From Sanchytrium tribonematis (taxonomy: Eukaryota > Sanchytriomycota > Sanchytriomycetes > Sanchytriales > Sanchytriaceae), in NCBI GenBank assembly GCA_018985235.1, contig JADGIG010000147.1:1-15570 (forward strand): a stretch of DNA of 15,570 nt, written 5' to 3'. The position numbers and the translations under genes were made by a program. This document shows, in pieces, positions 1-7,746 of this stretch. The notes under the pieces were generated by a model. It made no database searches, was not told the origin of the DNA, and saw nothing but the letters and a program-made list of their open reading frames with translations. Position 1 is the first letter of the stretch. Every line of letters starts with the position of its first letter.

Positions 1-1
1 T

Positions 2-1489
2 CATCAATATTGCATTGAACAGCAGACTTGGAAAAATCAATGGGAAATGATTATCCAACAAAATGAGTCTCTTTTTTCTACTATGGAACAGGTTCTGCCA
101 CAGTTGCCCTCTTCAAATACCGACTTGATGGATGACCGACTTGCGATGCACTTGGAGTATTTTCAAAGTAAATTTAGCGAGACAGAGAATAGTTGCTTTG
201 AAGTTAGGCAAATGATATTCAATATTCATGAAAAGAAGAAAGTTCTTTATAAAGAATTACAAGATTTACTACTCGAGTGTAAGAAAAATCCAGAACTAGA
301 TGTTGAACAGAAAAAGGCTTTTATCAAACAACAGCAGTATGACTTGCAAAAGGATCTCCATAGTCTAACTATGGAACGCATTCAGTTGGAAATGGAAAGG
401 CTGCAGCAATTTAAGAAAATGAGAGAACTTCAACAGCAGCATGACTATAATACTCCTGCAACTCAGGAATTGTACTTTATTGTTTTAAATCTCGTCAAAA
501 GTAGTCAATTTCAAGGAAAAGGGAATTTATTCCACTTTATTGTAGATGAAAATGCAGATGAGCAACTAAGGAACAAGTTGGATGGATCTGATAATCTCAC
601 AAGCGCACTTATTCTCAAGATCTTTGATTTACAAATGCACATTCATCATCTTACTACGATTCATAAAAATAAGGTCATTTCTTTAGAAAATCAAAACAGC
701 GAATTACTTTTTAATATCCAGCAAAAAGATGAAATTATTAGGCAGCAGGATCTTAAAATCCAACAAAGCTCAAACGATGAGGAGCTTAAGAAATCCATTG
801 AAATTCGAAAATCTGTAATTCCCCACAAAGAAATTCCTTTAGGCTGTAACAAGCATGAGATTTTGATGGATAATTTGAAAGAACTCGACACTGCGTTCAA
901 GAATTTAAAAGGAATTGAAACAAAATATCTTGAACAAAAAGAGCAGCAATCGACACTGACTAGAACTTTAAGTCGAATACATGGTGAAAATGATCAAATT
1001 TCTAAACAAAATCAGGATCTCCAGAATGAATTACAAAAGAGAATCGACGAGGTCAAGAAGTACGAGTCGTATATCTACAAAGTGCAAAATTTATGCAGAA
1101 ACAAAGTAGAATTACCTCCAATAGATCTTCAAAAAAAACCAAGTATTTTGGAAAAATTCAAAAGAAAGAGAACCCCCACATCAAATACAGAAACGTCAGA
1201 GAAGAGCATTCCAACTCGAACGTCATTTAGCGATGAGTCGGATTTGAGTGTTAGTAGTCATGAAATGTATCCTAATCCGTTGGCGTCTTTAAGTCAACAC
1301 CGTGTCAATAATATGGAACGAGTGGACGAGAAATGGGACTCCAAAGATGATTATTTATCTCCAATAGAACCTAGGGAAAGAAGAGGTTCCCGCGATATTA
1401 GGGGAACTTCTCATGCTGACAACCCTAGATTATTTAGGCGAGTAAATAAGAGTTTGGTGAATTTGCGATCCAAGTTCAATAATAAATAA
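2..1489 (+). CDS. Coiled-coil protein of unknown function, 5' partial
   Basis: I do not recognise this protein. The reading frame is open from base 2 with no stop before the first ATG at 47, and the residues before that Met continue the same amphipathic, Gln/Glu-rich helix, so the gene probably begins upstream. Numbering from Met47, predicted coiled coils lie at about 55-130, 185-245 and 270-345. Between the first two is a less charged segment (about 140-185) that could be a small folded domain. From about 365 to 480 the protein is low-complexity, rich in Ser, Arg, Asp and Pro, with SP and TP sites and basic clusters (KFKRKR, RERRGSR) typical of phosphoregulated scaffold or cytoskeletal proteins. 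No signal peptide or membrane span is visible. The TAA stop lies inside an AATAAA signal. A cytoskeletal, polarity or trafficking scaffold is a guess from architecture only. The ORF is certain as coding; its function is not. Confidence 0.85.
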   Translation, partial: HQYCIEQQTWKNQWEMIIQQNESLFSTMEQVLPQLPSSNTDLMDDRLAMHLEYFQSKFSETENSCFEVRQMIFNIHEKKKVLYKELQDLLLECKKNPELDVEQKKAFIKQQQYDLQKDLHSLTMERIQLEMERLQQFKKMRELQQQHDYNTPATQELYFIVLNLVKSSQFQGKGNLFHFIVDENADEQLRNKLDGSDNLTSALILKIFDLQMHIHHLTTIHKNKVISLENQNSELLFNIQQKDEIIRQQDLKIQQSSNDEELKKSIEIRKSVIPHKEIPLGCNKHEILMDNLKELDTAFKNLKGIETKYLEQKEQQSTLTRTLSRIHGENDQISKQNQDLQNELQKRIDEVKKYESYIYKVQNLCRNKVELPPIDLQKKPSILEKFKRKRTPTSNTETSEKSIPTRTSFSDESDLSVSSHEMYPNPLASLSQHRVNNMERVDEKWDSKDDYLSPIEPRERRGSRDIRGTSHADNPRLFRRVNKSLVNLRSKFNNK

Positions 1490-1490
1490 A
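1485..1490 (+). terminator. AATAAA poly(A) signal containing the stop codon
   Basis: AATAAA at 1485-1490 contains the TAA stop (1487-1489) of the coiled-coil gene. A second, overlapping AATAAA starts at 1481, inside the coding region. Confidence 0.6.
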
Positions 1491-1652
1491 TTACTCTATG
1501 ATGCTATTACAAGAACCGATATTCGTGTGTGGCATGCAAGCCCAAGTTGAAGCAATCACAAAGATCAACTTGATTGGAATTTCATTGAATACCAACCAAT
1601 CAAAATTTGATTTACCTACTTTAAATTTGTAATAGACTCGTTTTCTAATTGT

Positions 1653-3131
1653 ATGTTGCTACCTCTCATTTACAGCAAGAAATACATTGTAACAACATCA
1701 GAAAAGGGAGCATTTCATGCCAGCAGTTTAGCAACTTTCACAATGGGTGACCACCACGGTTACGTAGCCGACTTAAGTGATGACCAAATTGAATCCTTGA
1801 GGAATGATAAACGTGTTCTTTCTATTGAAGAAGATGGAATTATGAAAACTATGGAGGTACAGAAAGATGTGCCTTGGGGATTGGCTCGAATTTCTCACAG
1901 AGAGACAGATTCTACCGAGTATGTTTATCCTACCAATGCGGGAGAAGGCGTTACTGTTTATATCGTTGATACTGGCATCAATGCCGAACATGAAGAATTC
2001 GAAGGAAGAGCCACTGCAGGTCAAGATTTTACGGAGGACCAAGATGGAATTGACGGGAATGGACATGGTACTCATTGTGCTGGTACCATTGGTGGAAAGA
2101 ATTATGGAATTGCAAAAAAAGCCCATCTTGTTGGTGTTAAAGTTTTGAGCAAGGCTGGTTACGGAAGTACGAGTGGGGTCATTCAAGGAATTGAATGGGC
2201 CTACAAACACCACAAATCAAGAGGCGAGAATGCTAAATCAGTAATCAACATGTCATTAGGTGGTGGTAAAAGTATAGCTCTAAACAGAGCAGTGGAAGCT
2301 GCAGTCAAGGCTGGAGTAGTAGTATCTGTTGCTGCTGGAAATGAGGACAATGATGCATGCAACAGTTCTCCTGCTAGTTCTGAAGCAGCTATTACAGTAG
2401 GAGCAACCACTTCACACGACCAGAGAGCTTGGTTTTCCAATTGGGGAACTTGTGTTGATATTTTAGCGCCTGGCTACAAAATAAAATCTGCTTGGATTGG
2501 TTCAAAAACAGCTACCAATATAATTAGTGGTACTAGCATGGCTTCACCTCATGTAGCTGGTGCATCGGCTGTCTATCTAAGTGACAATGAAGAAGTGAAA
2601 TTGAATCCAGAAATGGTAAGACAGATTCTCATCAGAATGTCCACTAAAAACATTATTAAAGGGCTTCCAACAACAAAGAAACCAGACTCAGATTGGCCAT
2701 TTCCATTTCCACAATCTCCAAATCACGGGAGCAGAGGAGAAACACCAAATCGTTTATTATTTCACCCTGAACAAAACGTTATGGTAAAAGTACCAGAACA
2801 CAGTGTACAAAATACCTATCCTCCAAATTATCAGCTTGTAAGATATGGATTCTCGATTTTCAATCATGGCTCGTCAAAAAAGGACCCACATTTCCACCAT
2901 CCTTCATTAGGATTCTTGCACCATATAATTCGTTGGTTAGGGCATCATCATAAACATCACGGTCATCCTCCTCATCGTGGAAATCCTCCCCACGATCACC
3001 CAGGACAAGACGAAATTAATTTTGGTTCTGAGGCTCCTTCTCCATCAAAAATGAACGTGCGTATGAAGTTTATGAGCAAGTCCAGAGATAATCGCACCTT
3101 TAAGAACTTGTGGGGCGTCTTGTTTGATTGA
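1653..3131 (+). CDS. Subtilisin-like serine protease (S8, proteinase K type) with His-rich tail
   Basis: This is a subtilase endoprotease. From Met1653, residues 9-65 resemble the I9 inhibitor propeptide (KKYIV start, SIEEDG end). The catalytic domain follows from about 70 to 370 with Asp106 (VDTG), His138 (GHGTH), oxyanion Asn230 (AAGN) and nucleophile Ser295 (GTSMASPH). TPNRLLF at 364-370 matches the usual end of fungal proteinase-K-type domains and follows a Pro/Lys-rich linker (about 338-360). Residues 411-450 carry 14 His in about 40 residues, then a basic end. No convincing signal peptide follows Met1653 (MLLPLIYS, then the propeptide), although such enzymes are normally secreted or vacuolar. 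CTCATTTACAG at 1665-1675 looks like a splice acceptor exactly before the propeptide, so an upstream exon is possible (see findings). The enzyme class is certain; the 5' end is not. Confidence 0.93.
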   Translation: MLLPLIYSKKYIVTTSEKGAFHASSLATFTMGDHHGYVADLSDDQIESLRNDKRVLSIEEDGIMKTMEVQKDVPWGLARISHRETDSTEYVYPTNAGEGVTVYIVDTGINAEHEEFEGRATAGQDFTEDQDGIDGNGHGTHCAGTIGGKNYGIAKKAHLVGVKVLSKAGYGSTSGVIQGIEWAYKHHKSRGENAKSVINMSLGGGKSIALNRAVEAAVKAGVVVSVAAGNEDNDACNSSPASSEAAITVGATTSHDQRAWFSNWGTCVDILAPGYKIKSAWIGSKTATNIISGTSMASPHVAGASAVYLSDNEEVKLNPEMVRQILIRMSTKNIIKGLPTTKKPDSDWPFPFPQSPNHGSRGETPNRLLFHPEQNVMVKVPEHSVQNTYPPNYQLVRYGFSIFNHGSSKKDPHFHHPSLGFLHHIIRWLGHHHKHHGHPPHRGNPPHDHPGQDEINFGSEAPSPSKMNVRMKFMSKSRDNRTFKNLWGVLFD

Positions 3132-3132
3132 A

Positions 3133-3138
3133 AATAAA
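3133..3138 (+). terminator. AATAAA poly(A) signal of the subtilase gene
   Basis: AATAAA begins two bases after the TGA stop of the protease gene and lies within the 46-nt spacer to the GH114 gene. The protease transcript must therefore end almost at its stop codon or overlap the next gene. Confidence 0.55.
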
Positions 3139-3177
3139 TTTTATTGAATTTTTTTAAAATGGGCCAGAAACATCGAG

Positions 3178-3966
3178 ATGCTTGGTTTTATTCCAATTGG
3201 TAGTGTCCTCACATTTTGGTTTGGGTACTTGTTAATTACATTATTCACGTTTAAAATTGGATCCTTCACTTATTGGCAACCTTTTCCTAAGACCTCCTTT
3301 CAAATTCAGACCTCTGGTCAAATCAAGACAGATGTACCTGCTAAGGTGTTTATTTTGGATGGTATGACAACAAATGCAGCTACTGTAAAAAGCTTGCATG
3401 ACGCTGGAAAGAAAGTTGTATGTAAAGTGAGTATTGGAACAGTCGTTAAAGGAAGTGATGATGCTGCTATTTTATCAGACTATTTGGGAGCTGAAGTACC
3501 AAATCACCCAGAGCAATTGTATGTCGATATCAGGTCTCCAACAGTCATGAAAGTAATTGAAAGTAGATTTGATATTTTGGTTTCAAATAACTGTGACGCT
3601 GCAGACATTACTTATGCAGATAACTGGAATCAAGACACAAAATTCGCAATCAACAGTGATGAGCAATTAAAATTTAACGTATGGCTAGCTGGTAAAGCAC
3701 ACGATAGAGGAATGTCAATTGGATTACACAATGATGCAGAACAAATTAGAGAATTGGTAGACTATTTCGACTTCTCCGTTACCGATGAATGTATTCGTAT
3801 GAGTGAATGTGAGAAATATTTGCCATTTGTTGATGAGGGTAAGGCTGTATTTACTATTGAATACACTGGAACTAAAGATACTATTTGTGACTATGCCAAC
3901 CAAATGGACTTGAGTGCAATTATAAAGACCCCGCAATTAGGATCAGAGTATACTGCTTGTCAATAA
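3178..3966 (+). CDS. GH114-like glycosidase (endo-alpha-1,4-polygalactosaminidase family)
   Basis: The family cleaves alpha-1,4-linked galactosamine in galactosaminogalactan-type polymers. Residues 2-30 are strongly hydrophobic, a signal peptide or signal anchor. The GH114 barrel then covers about 31-262: YWQPFPKTSFQIQ, VFILDG (56-61), GKKVVC (77-82), YVDIRSPTVMKVIESRFD (115-132), YADN (146-149), WLAGKAHDRGMSIGLHND (169-186), FDFSVTDEC (197-205), KYLPF and FTIEY (225-229). Asp148 in YADN and Glu204 in DEC are likely active-site acids by position. Two usually conserved stretches differ: the expected Glu before the PDN-like motif is absent, and the region after VC reads KVSIGTVVKG without the family's Tyr and Glu. 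Activity or specificity may therefore have changed. An out-of-frame ATG at 3159 heads a 14-codon ORF overlapping this start. It lies head-to-tail with the protease; both may act outside the cell. Family assignment is strong. Confidence 0.88.
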   Translation: MLGFIPIGSVLTFWFGYLLITLFTFKIGSFTYWQPFPKTSFQIQTSGQIKTDVPAKVFILDGMTTNAATVKSLHDAGKKVVCKVSIGTVVKGSDDAAILSDYLGAEVPNHPEQLYVDIRSPTVMKVIESRFDILVSNNCDAADITYADNWNQDTKFAINSDEQLKFNVWLAGKAHDRGMSIGLHNDAEQIRELVDYFDFSVTDECIRMSECEKYLPFVDEGKAVFTIEYTGTKDTICDYANQMDLSAIIKTPQLGSEYTACQ

Positions 3967-3967
3967 A
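3962..3967 (+). terminator. CAATAAA gene end: stop inside the poly(A) signal
   Basis: The last codons read CAA-TAA-A, so AATAAA (3962-3967) contains the TAA stop of the GH114 gene. A further plus-strand AATAAA lies at 4047. Confidence 0.55.
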
Positions 3968-4046
3968 TATTTGAAGAATATTGAACCTTTTTTTTATTCC
4001 CTTATTTCAACTAAATTTAAATGCATGTTTTATTGAACTACAAAAT

Positions 4047-4059
4047 AATAAATTTTATT
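4047..4059. terminator. Opposed, nearly touching AATAAA signals
   Basis: Plus-strand AATAAA (4047-4052) and minus-strand AATAAA (4054-4059) are separated by one T. The minus-strand copy is 18 nt past the stop of the small ORF at 4077-4262. The plus-strand copy is a second signal about 80 nt after the GH114 stop. The arrangement fits convergent transcription. Confidence 0.5.
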
Positions 4060-4076
4060 TATAATGAGGAATTGAA

Positions 4077-4262
4077 TCAATCATCTGAATACTTTCTTTT
4101 CTTAGGGTTGACTTCTATACTAGCATCTTGTGCAGCCGGTTTTTGTTGGTATAAATAATGCTGCATCTTTGCTCTTATTTGCATATTTCGAATTTTTGTT
4201 TGCCCATTCCCAACACTTGCACCGCTTGGTGGCCCTGCATTCAATCTCTTGTTATTTAACAT
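4077..4262 (-). CDS. Possible small basic nuclear protein, 61 aa
   Basis: I do not recognise this protein. It is hydrophilic and basic and ends in a classical monopartite nuclear-localisation-like cluster, PKKRK, followed by YSDD. An ATG start, a stop, and an AATAAA signal 18 nt past the stop make it more than a chance ORF. The 449-nt gap between the GH114 and ALG11 stops would otherwise be unusually long for this stretch. TCTAATACAG directly precedes the ATG on the minus strand and resembles a branch point plus splice acceptor. This could therefore be the last exon of a slightly longer gene; an upstream minus-strand ATG followed by 17 codons (MWSLGISS...) lies about 75 nt away. No cysteine motif or membrane span is present. 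Moderate confidence that it is coding; function unknown. Confidence 0.45.
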   Translation of the reverse strand: MLNNKRLNAGPPSGASVGNGQTKIRNMQIRAKMQHYLYQQKPAAQDASIEVNPKKRKYSDD

Positions 4263-4415
4263 TCTGTATTAGATGTTTCAGCTTAAAAAAAATATTTTGG
4301 AATTTGTTCGAATTGACTAGAAATTCCTAGACTCCACATTCTACACAGCTTTATCTAGTTACAACTCCTTATGAATTGTTATACACAAAATTTCGAATTT
4401 ATCGTAAAAAGAAAT
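4263..4415 (-). other. Intergenic stretch between ALG11 and the small ORF
   Basis: This 153-nt AT-rich gap holds the 3' end of ALG11 and the presumed promoter or 5' exon of the small minus-strand gene. No AATAAA for ALG11 is seen; GATAAA (minus strand, about 20 nt after the TAG) is the nearest variant. Confidence 0.4.
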
Positions 4416-5705
4416 CTAAATGTCAAATTTACTAAATCTTTCGACCACACTGGCTCGTGCTTTTTCTCTCATTTCTAATTTAACATTAGTGCTAGTTTCG
4501 TAAAGCACGGTATAGATTATTTGAGCATACTCCTCAGTAGTGGTAGCTAAATAACCTAATCCATTTTTGACAATATCTAATTTTGGGCCGCCACTATTAT
4601 GAGCCACAGCAATGCAACCACTGAACATGTATTCTATTATTCCAATGCCAAAGTGTTCCTGAATCATTGTATGAAGTCCTATGTCACTCTTTTCAAGACA
4701 TTTCTTCAAATCTGAATATGGTGCATTAACCATAAATGTAACATATTTTTCTATTTCTAGTGTTTGTGTAAGCGATTTAAGCTCTTCTATTCTTTTTTCG
4801 TCCTCTTTATTTCTAGATCCTCCAACTAATGTTAAATGTGGAAAGTATATTAAATGATTTCTTTTGGCTTTTCTTATAACTTTGGCAAATGCTTGTATTT
4901 GTAATTTGTGATTCTTTTCTGGTCTAAATTGAGCGACACTGACAATTTCGTAACTATTTCTTTCTAATGGAATTCTTAAAAGGTCTGTAGACTGGCAAGG
5001 CGGATATTTAATTTCACTGGATATTTGCCACAACTCATCGATATGATTTTTGGTCCAAGTCGAATTCACGTACACCTTTTTTGGAACATTTCCGACATTG
5101 CTATACCATATTGCGTATATTTGATAGTACCAAAGTTTGAAGATGCTTAAAATTGGATATTTTGCAATTAGTTGACTATTATTAAATGCCGACTTTCTAG
5201 TTTTGACCTTTGAGATCATATCTGTCGAAATAATCGGATAATGAACATAAGCAGTAACAGGAATTCCGTAAAATTTTAAAATAGGGTAACCAAATGCTAA
5301 ACCAGTGGTGTCAATAAATTTTGACGGCAGAAAATCTTGACTGCAACAGTCGCTTGCAAATATGATACTTCCAAAAGCTTGCCCAAGCAAAGTTAGATAC
5401 TTGTAATTACTATCTTTAAAATAGTCTCTGTTAATTAGCACAAATTTTATATCTTCACGAAGATCAATGTTGAACCTATCTTTTGCTTTATCTAATAAAT
5501 CCTTTTGAGTAGATGTGCAATAGATAATCACACTCTGATCTTTAGGCAACTTCGAAATCCAAGTCCACAAAACAAGCTCACCGCCTCCCATAGCATCAGG
5601 ATAGGGGTGTAAAAAACCGATAGTATCTGGAAGCATCTTCTTCTTTTTATGAAAGAAAGCTCTAAAGTAAGCTATAATACAAAGGAAGAAGCTTCTGAAA
5701 ATCAT
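4416..5705 (-). CDS. ALG11: ALG11, GDP-Man:Man3GlcNAc2-PP-dolichol alpha-1,2-mannosyltransferase
   Basis: ALG11 adds the fourth and fifth mannoses to the dolichol-linked N-glycan precursor on the cytosolic face of the ER. The 429-aa protein has a hydrophobic N-terminal anchor (2-18) followed by basic KKKK. It then has the ALG11 signature GFLHPYPDAMGGGE (30-43), the acceptor-side motif TAYVHYPIISTDM (151-163), a GT-B donor domain starting at SVAQFRPEKNH (256-266), and the EX7E motif with Glu350 and Glu358 in EHFGIGIIE, followed by HNSGGPKLDIV (369-379). Family motifs are intact and the length is slightly short (yeast and human are about 490-550), mainly through a compact N-terminus and few loops. 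The start is the first ATG of the frame; a second Met at 24 also precedes the fold. It is transcribed divergently from the PAN gene. Its presence implies functional N-glycosylation, which argues against a canonical microsporidian. Confidence 0.96.
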   Translation of the reverse strand: MIFRSFFLCIIAYFRAFFHKKKKMLPDTIGFLHPYPDAMGGGELVLWTWISKLPKDQSVIIYCTSTQKDLLDKAKDRFNIDLREDIKFVLINRDYFKDSNYKYLTLLGQAFGSIIFASDCCSQDFLPSKFIDTTGLAFGYPILKFYGIPVTAYVHYPIISTDMISKVKTRKSAFNNSQLIAKYPILSIFKLWYYQIYAIWYSNVGNVPKKVYVNSTWTKNHIDELWQISSEIKYPPCQSTDLLRIPLERNSYEIVSVAQFRPEKNHKLQIQAFAKVIRKAKRNHLIYFPHLTLVGGSRNKEDEKRIEELKSLTQTLEIEKYVTFMVNAPYSDLKKCLEKSDIGLHTMIQEHFGIGIIEYMFSGCIAVAHNSGGPKLDIVKNGLGYLATTTEEYAQIIYTVLYETSTNVKLEMREKARASVVERFSKFDI

Positions 5706-5897
5706 GTGTCTCAGATGTTTCTGAAACTGGGACTTGGTGAAGAATTCAGGTTAGAAGAGAATTTAATAATTCAAACGAATTGAAAGATATATTTTGATTT
5801 TTTATTATTCCCTCTCAGACTTTATACGTCATCAGCCTATCATTTGAATAGCACATACAAGAATAATTTGACGCGTAAGAGATAGAAAGCCATTTTT
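5706..5897. promoter_or_regulatory. Bidirectional promoter, ALG11 / PAN protein 1
   Basis: This is the only DNA between two divergent start codons (192 nt), so it must hold both promoters. It contains TACGTCAT (5825-5832), the reverse complement of an octamer also found upstream of the second PAN gene, and ACGCGT (5872-5877), the core of the fungal MluI cell-cycle box. Pyrimidine-rich TTTTTTATTATTCCCTCTC lies near 5800. Functional assignment of the motifs is inference. Confidence 0.45.
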
Positions 5898-7634
5898 ATG
5901 TTTTTGAGTCTTGTCTCAATATTTGGAGCTTATAACCCAGTATATACTAACCAGGATAATTTGGGCCATAACTACTACTGTGCGACCTTAAATCAAGCGA
6001 CTTTAAAAGCTGACTGTCAAGCAATGTGTGATAAAGATCAAATTTGTTATGCTTTTACAATAAGCACATCTAACAGCTGCTGTTTGAAATTCTTTTTTGA
6101 TACATCTGAAATTAAAACGGTCGCGGGGTCTAGCTTTTATACGAAAACAGACACTACTGGGATGAGTCAATTTTTCTGGGCGACTGGATTTCTTGCTCAA
6201 ACTGGTATTTTAGAACATTATACTAATCCACTGCAGGGAACAGCCTTAAACACTTCCTTGTTTTTAAGTACCACTTCTTATGAAAAATTATACTTTTATG
6301 ATACAGGAAAATTTACGTATTACACATTATTGTCGCAAAATACTATTGTTGATTTTTCTTCAAATTTAGCGGCTTCATCATATATCAAGACTGCGAATTC
6401 TTACTTGTTTTTTGAGAGTCCATCAATGACCGGAAAATTCTATTCGACTTCTACGTTGACGACGCTGAGGAACTGCATCGATTCATGTATGAATGTAAAT
6501 TGCAAGTTTTTGGCATATACTATGGCTAGCAGTCCTCAATGCGATATTTATGTAGAAGGTACGACCAAAAATATTAAATCTATTTATGGGTTTTATGTGT
6601 TTGGATATAACAAAACTCGACTACTTAAAAGTCCCAATTTGGACTCTAAATATACTGGAATCTCTTATATGAGCCAAAAAACTACTTACGATGGTTGCTA
6701 CGATTTATGCTATTCTGATTATTCGTGTAAATCTTGTTCTTTTGACGGGGTCAATCAAATTTGCTCTCTATTTTCAACATTAAGCCCACTTAGTGATTCT
6801 GGTAGTTTTGTATCTTGGGAGATTGTTGGAAGACCTACTAAATCTACTTTACTTTCTTCAACTATGTTCTCTTCTACCGCATATCGTTCTATGATTCTCA
6901 CAACATCATCTCAGAAACAGTTATCCACGACTTTATTTGCAACAAATTTAACTAGTGATATCAGTTCGAGCTTAAGCACAGATGCTTCAAGTAAAATTGC
7001 TTCCGTTTCTTCAGAATTTGACCAAGTCACATCCGAAATTATCACTAGCGCGTCACTTACTCTATACGATCAAATTAGCACAACTTATGCAATTATGGAA
7101 TCACTCGACAGCGACATAGCGGATAGTGGTAATTATACTACAATGAGAAATTCTAAAATTAGCGGGGATAATATTTTCTCGACAGAGGAAGTTATCGCAA
7201 CACAAATATCGGGAAATGAAGCCAGCTCGAATACAACTTCTTTTACATTGTATGGAATAATGGGTGCAATTGTAGGAATTATATTGGTTATAAGCGCAAT
7301 TAAAGGCTGTATGATGTTTCAAGGCAGAATAAAGAAAAGATACATGACACGAATTCAATCCAGAGATATTAGATATGCTGAAGAACGAAAATTAGGATCG
7401 AAACTTGGCTTTGATGCTTCAGATTATTCATTGAACTCGATAAAAAACAGTGGTGATAGTTTGGAACATGATCAACGATTAAATTCTTCAAATTCTTTCG
7501 AAGGCATTCGAGGAAACGCGAAACCTGATCTCTCGTCTGATAGTTTAAATATGCCAGTTGGTGGAAATTATCGACCTTCTGGTTTGAGGAATCAAATTTC
7601 TCCAGAAAAGAAACCTATGGCTAGAAGATTTTAA
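5898..7634 (+). CDS. PAN/Apple-like type I membrane protein 1
   Basis: This is a probable cell-surface adhesin or receptor. Residues 1-18 form a signal peptide. Three Cys-rich modules follow: about 20-95 (Cys28, 40, 44, 50, 61, 62), 170-235 (Cys193, 197, 202, 215) and 240-310 (Cys267, 271, 277, 280, 289). Their DCxxxCxxxxxCxxxxxS spacing is typical of PAN/Apple domains, which bind proteins or carbohydrates. A Ser/Thr-rich, presumably O-glycosylated stalk (about 312-447) leads to one transmembrane helix (448-468). The 105-residue cytoplasmic tail has a basic start (RIKKRY), GSKLGFDASDYSLNS (500-514) and PSGLRN (560-565). Those tail motifs recur in the next gene, marking a tandem duplication with conserved intracellular contacts. 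No kinase or other catalytic domain is seen. Assignment to the PAN clan rests on cysteine pattern, not on a search. The frame is intact and starts at the first ATG. Confidence 0.9.
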   Translation: MFLSLVSIFGAYNPVYTNQDNLGHNYYCATLNQATLKADCQAMCDKDQICYAFTISTSNSCCLKFFFDTSEIKTVAGSSFYTKTDTTGMSQFFWATGFLAQTGILEHYTNPLQGTALNTSLFLSTTSYEKLYFYDTGKFTYYTLLSQNTIVDFSSNLAASSYIKTANSYLFFESPSMTGKFYSTSTLTTLRNCIDSCMNVNCKFLAYTMASSPQCDIYVEGTTKNIKSIYGFYVFGYNKTRLLKSPNLDSKYTGISYMSQKTTYDGCYDLCYSDYSCKSCSFDGVNQICSLFSTLSPLSDSGSFVSWEIVGRPTKSTLLSSTMFSSTAYRSMILTTSSQKQLSTTLFATNLTSDISSSLSTDASSKIASVSSEFDQVTSEIITSASLTLYDQISTTYAIMESLDSDIADSGNYTTMRNSKISGDNIFSTEEVIATQISGNEASSNTTSFTLYGIMGAIVGIILVISAIKGCMMFQGRIKKRYMTRIQSRDIRYAEERKLGSKLGFDASDYSLNSIKNSGDSLEHDQRLNSSNSFEGIRGNAKPDLSSDSLNMPVGGNYRPSGLRNQISPEKKPMARRF

Positions 7635-7643
7635 ACTTTTACT

Positions 7644-7651
7644 ATGACGTA
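7644..7651 (+). promoter_or_regulatory. CRE/ATF-like octamer ATGACGTA
   Basis: ATGACGTA lies about 95 nt upstream of the start of PAN gene 2. The same octamer is present in reverse orientation 66 nt upstream of PAN gene 1. It resembles bZIP (ATF/CREB) sites; shared regulation of the paralogues is inference. Confidence 0.3.
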
Positions 7652-7658
7652 AAAATTT

Positions 7659-7664
7659 AATAAA
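7659..7664 (+). terminator. AATAAA poly(A) signal of PAN gene 1
   Basis: AATAAA lies 25 nt past the stop of the first PAN gene, inside the 112-nt spacer to the second. Confidence 0.55.
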
Positions 7665-7746
7665 TCTAAATTTGACAGAAAACATATTTGAGCTCCAATG
7701 TGTTGCAATCACGAATACTAATATCACCTATGGATTACCCATCAAA

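Noticed and set aside
1651-1675. 25-nt intron GTATGT...TTACAG before the subtilase propeptide
   Set aside because: The frame it would join carries TAA at 1646-1648. A donor at 1629 is the only in-frame choice with a good consensus that I found.
1773-2440. Antisense and alternate-frame ORFs over the subtilase gene
   Set aside because: They overlap strongly conserved catalytic motifs on the plus strand and show no recognisable protein features.
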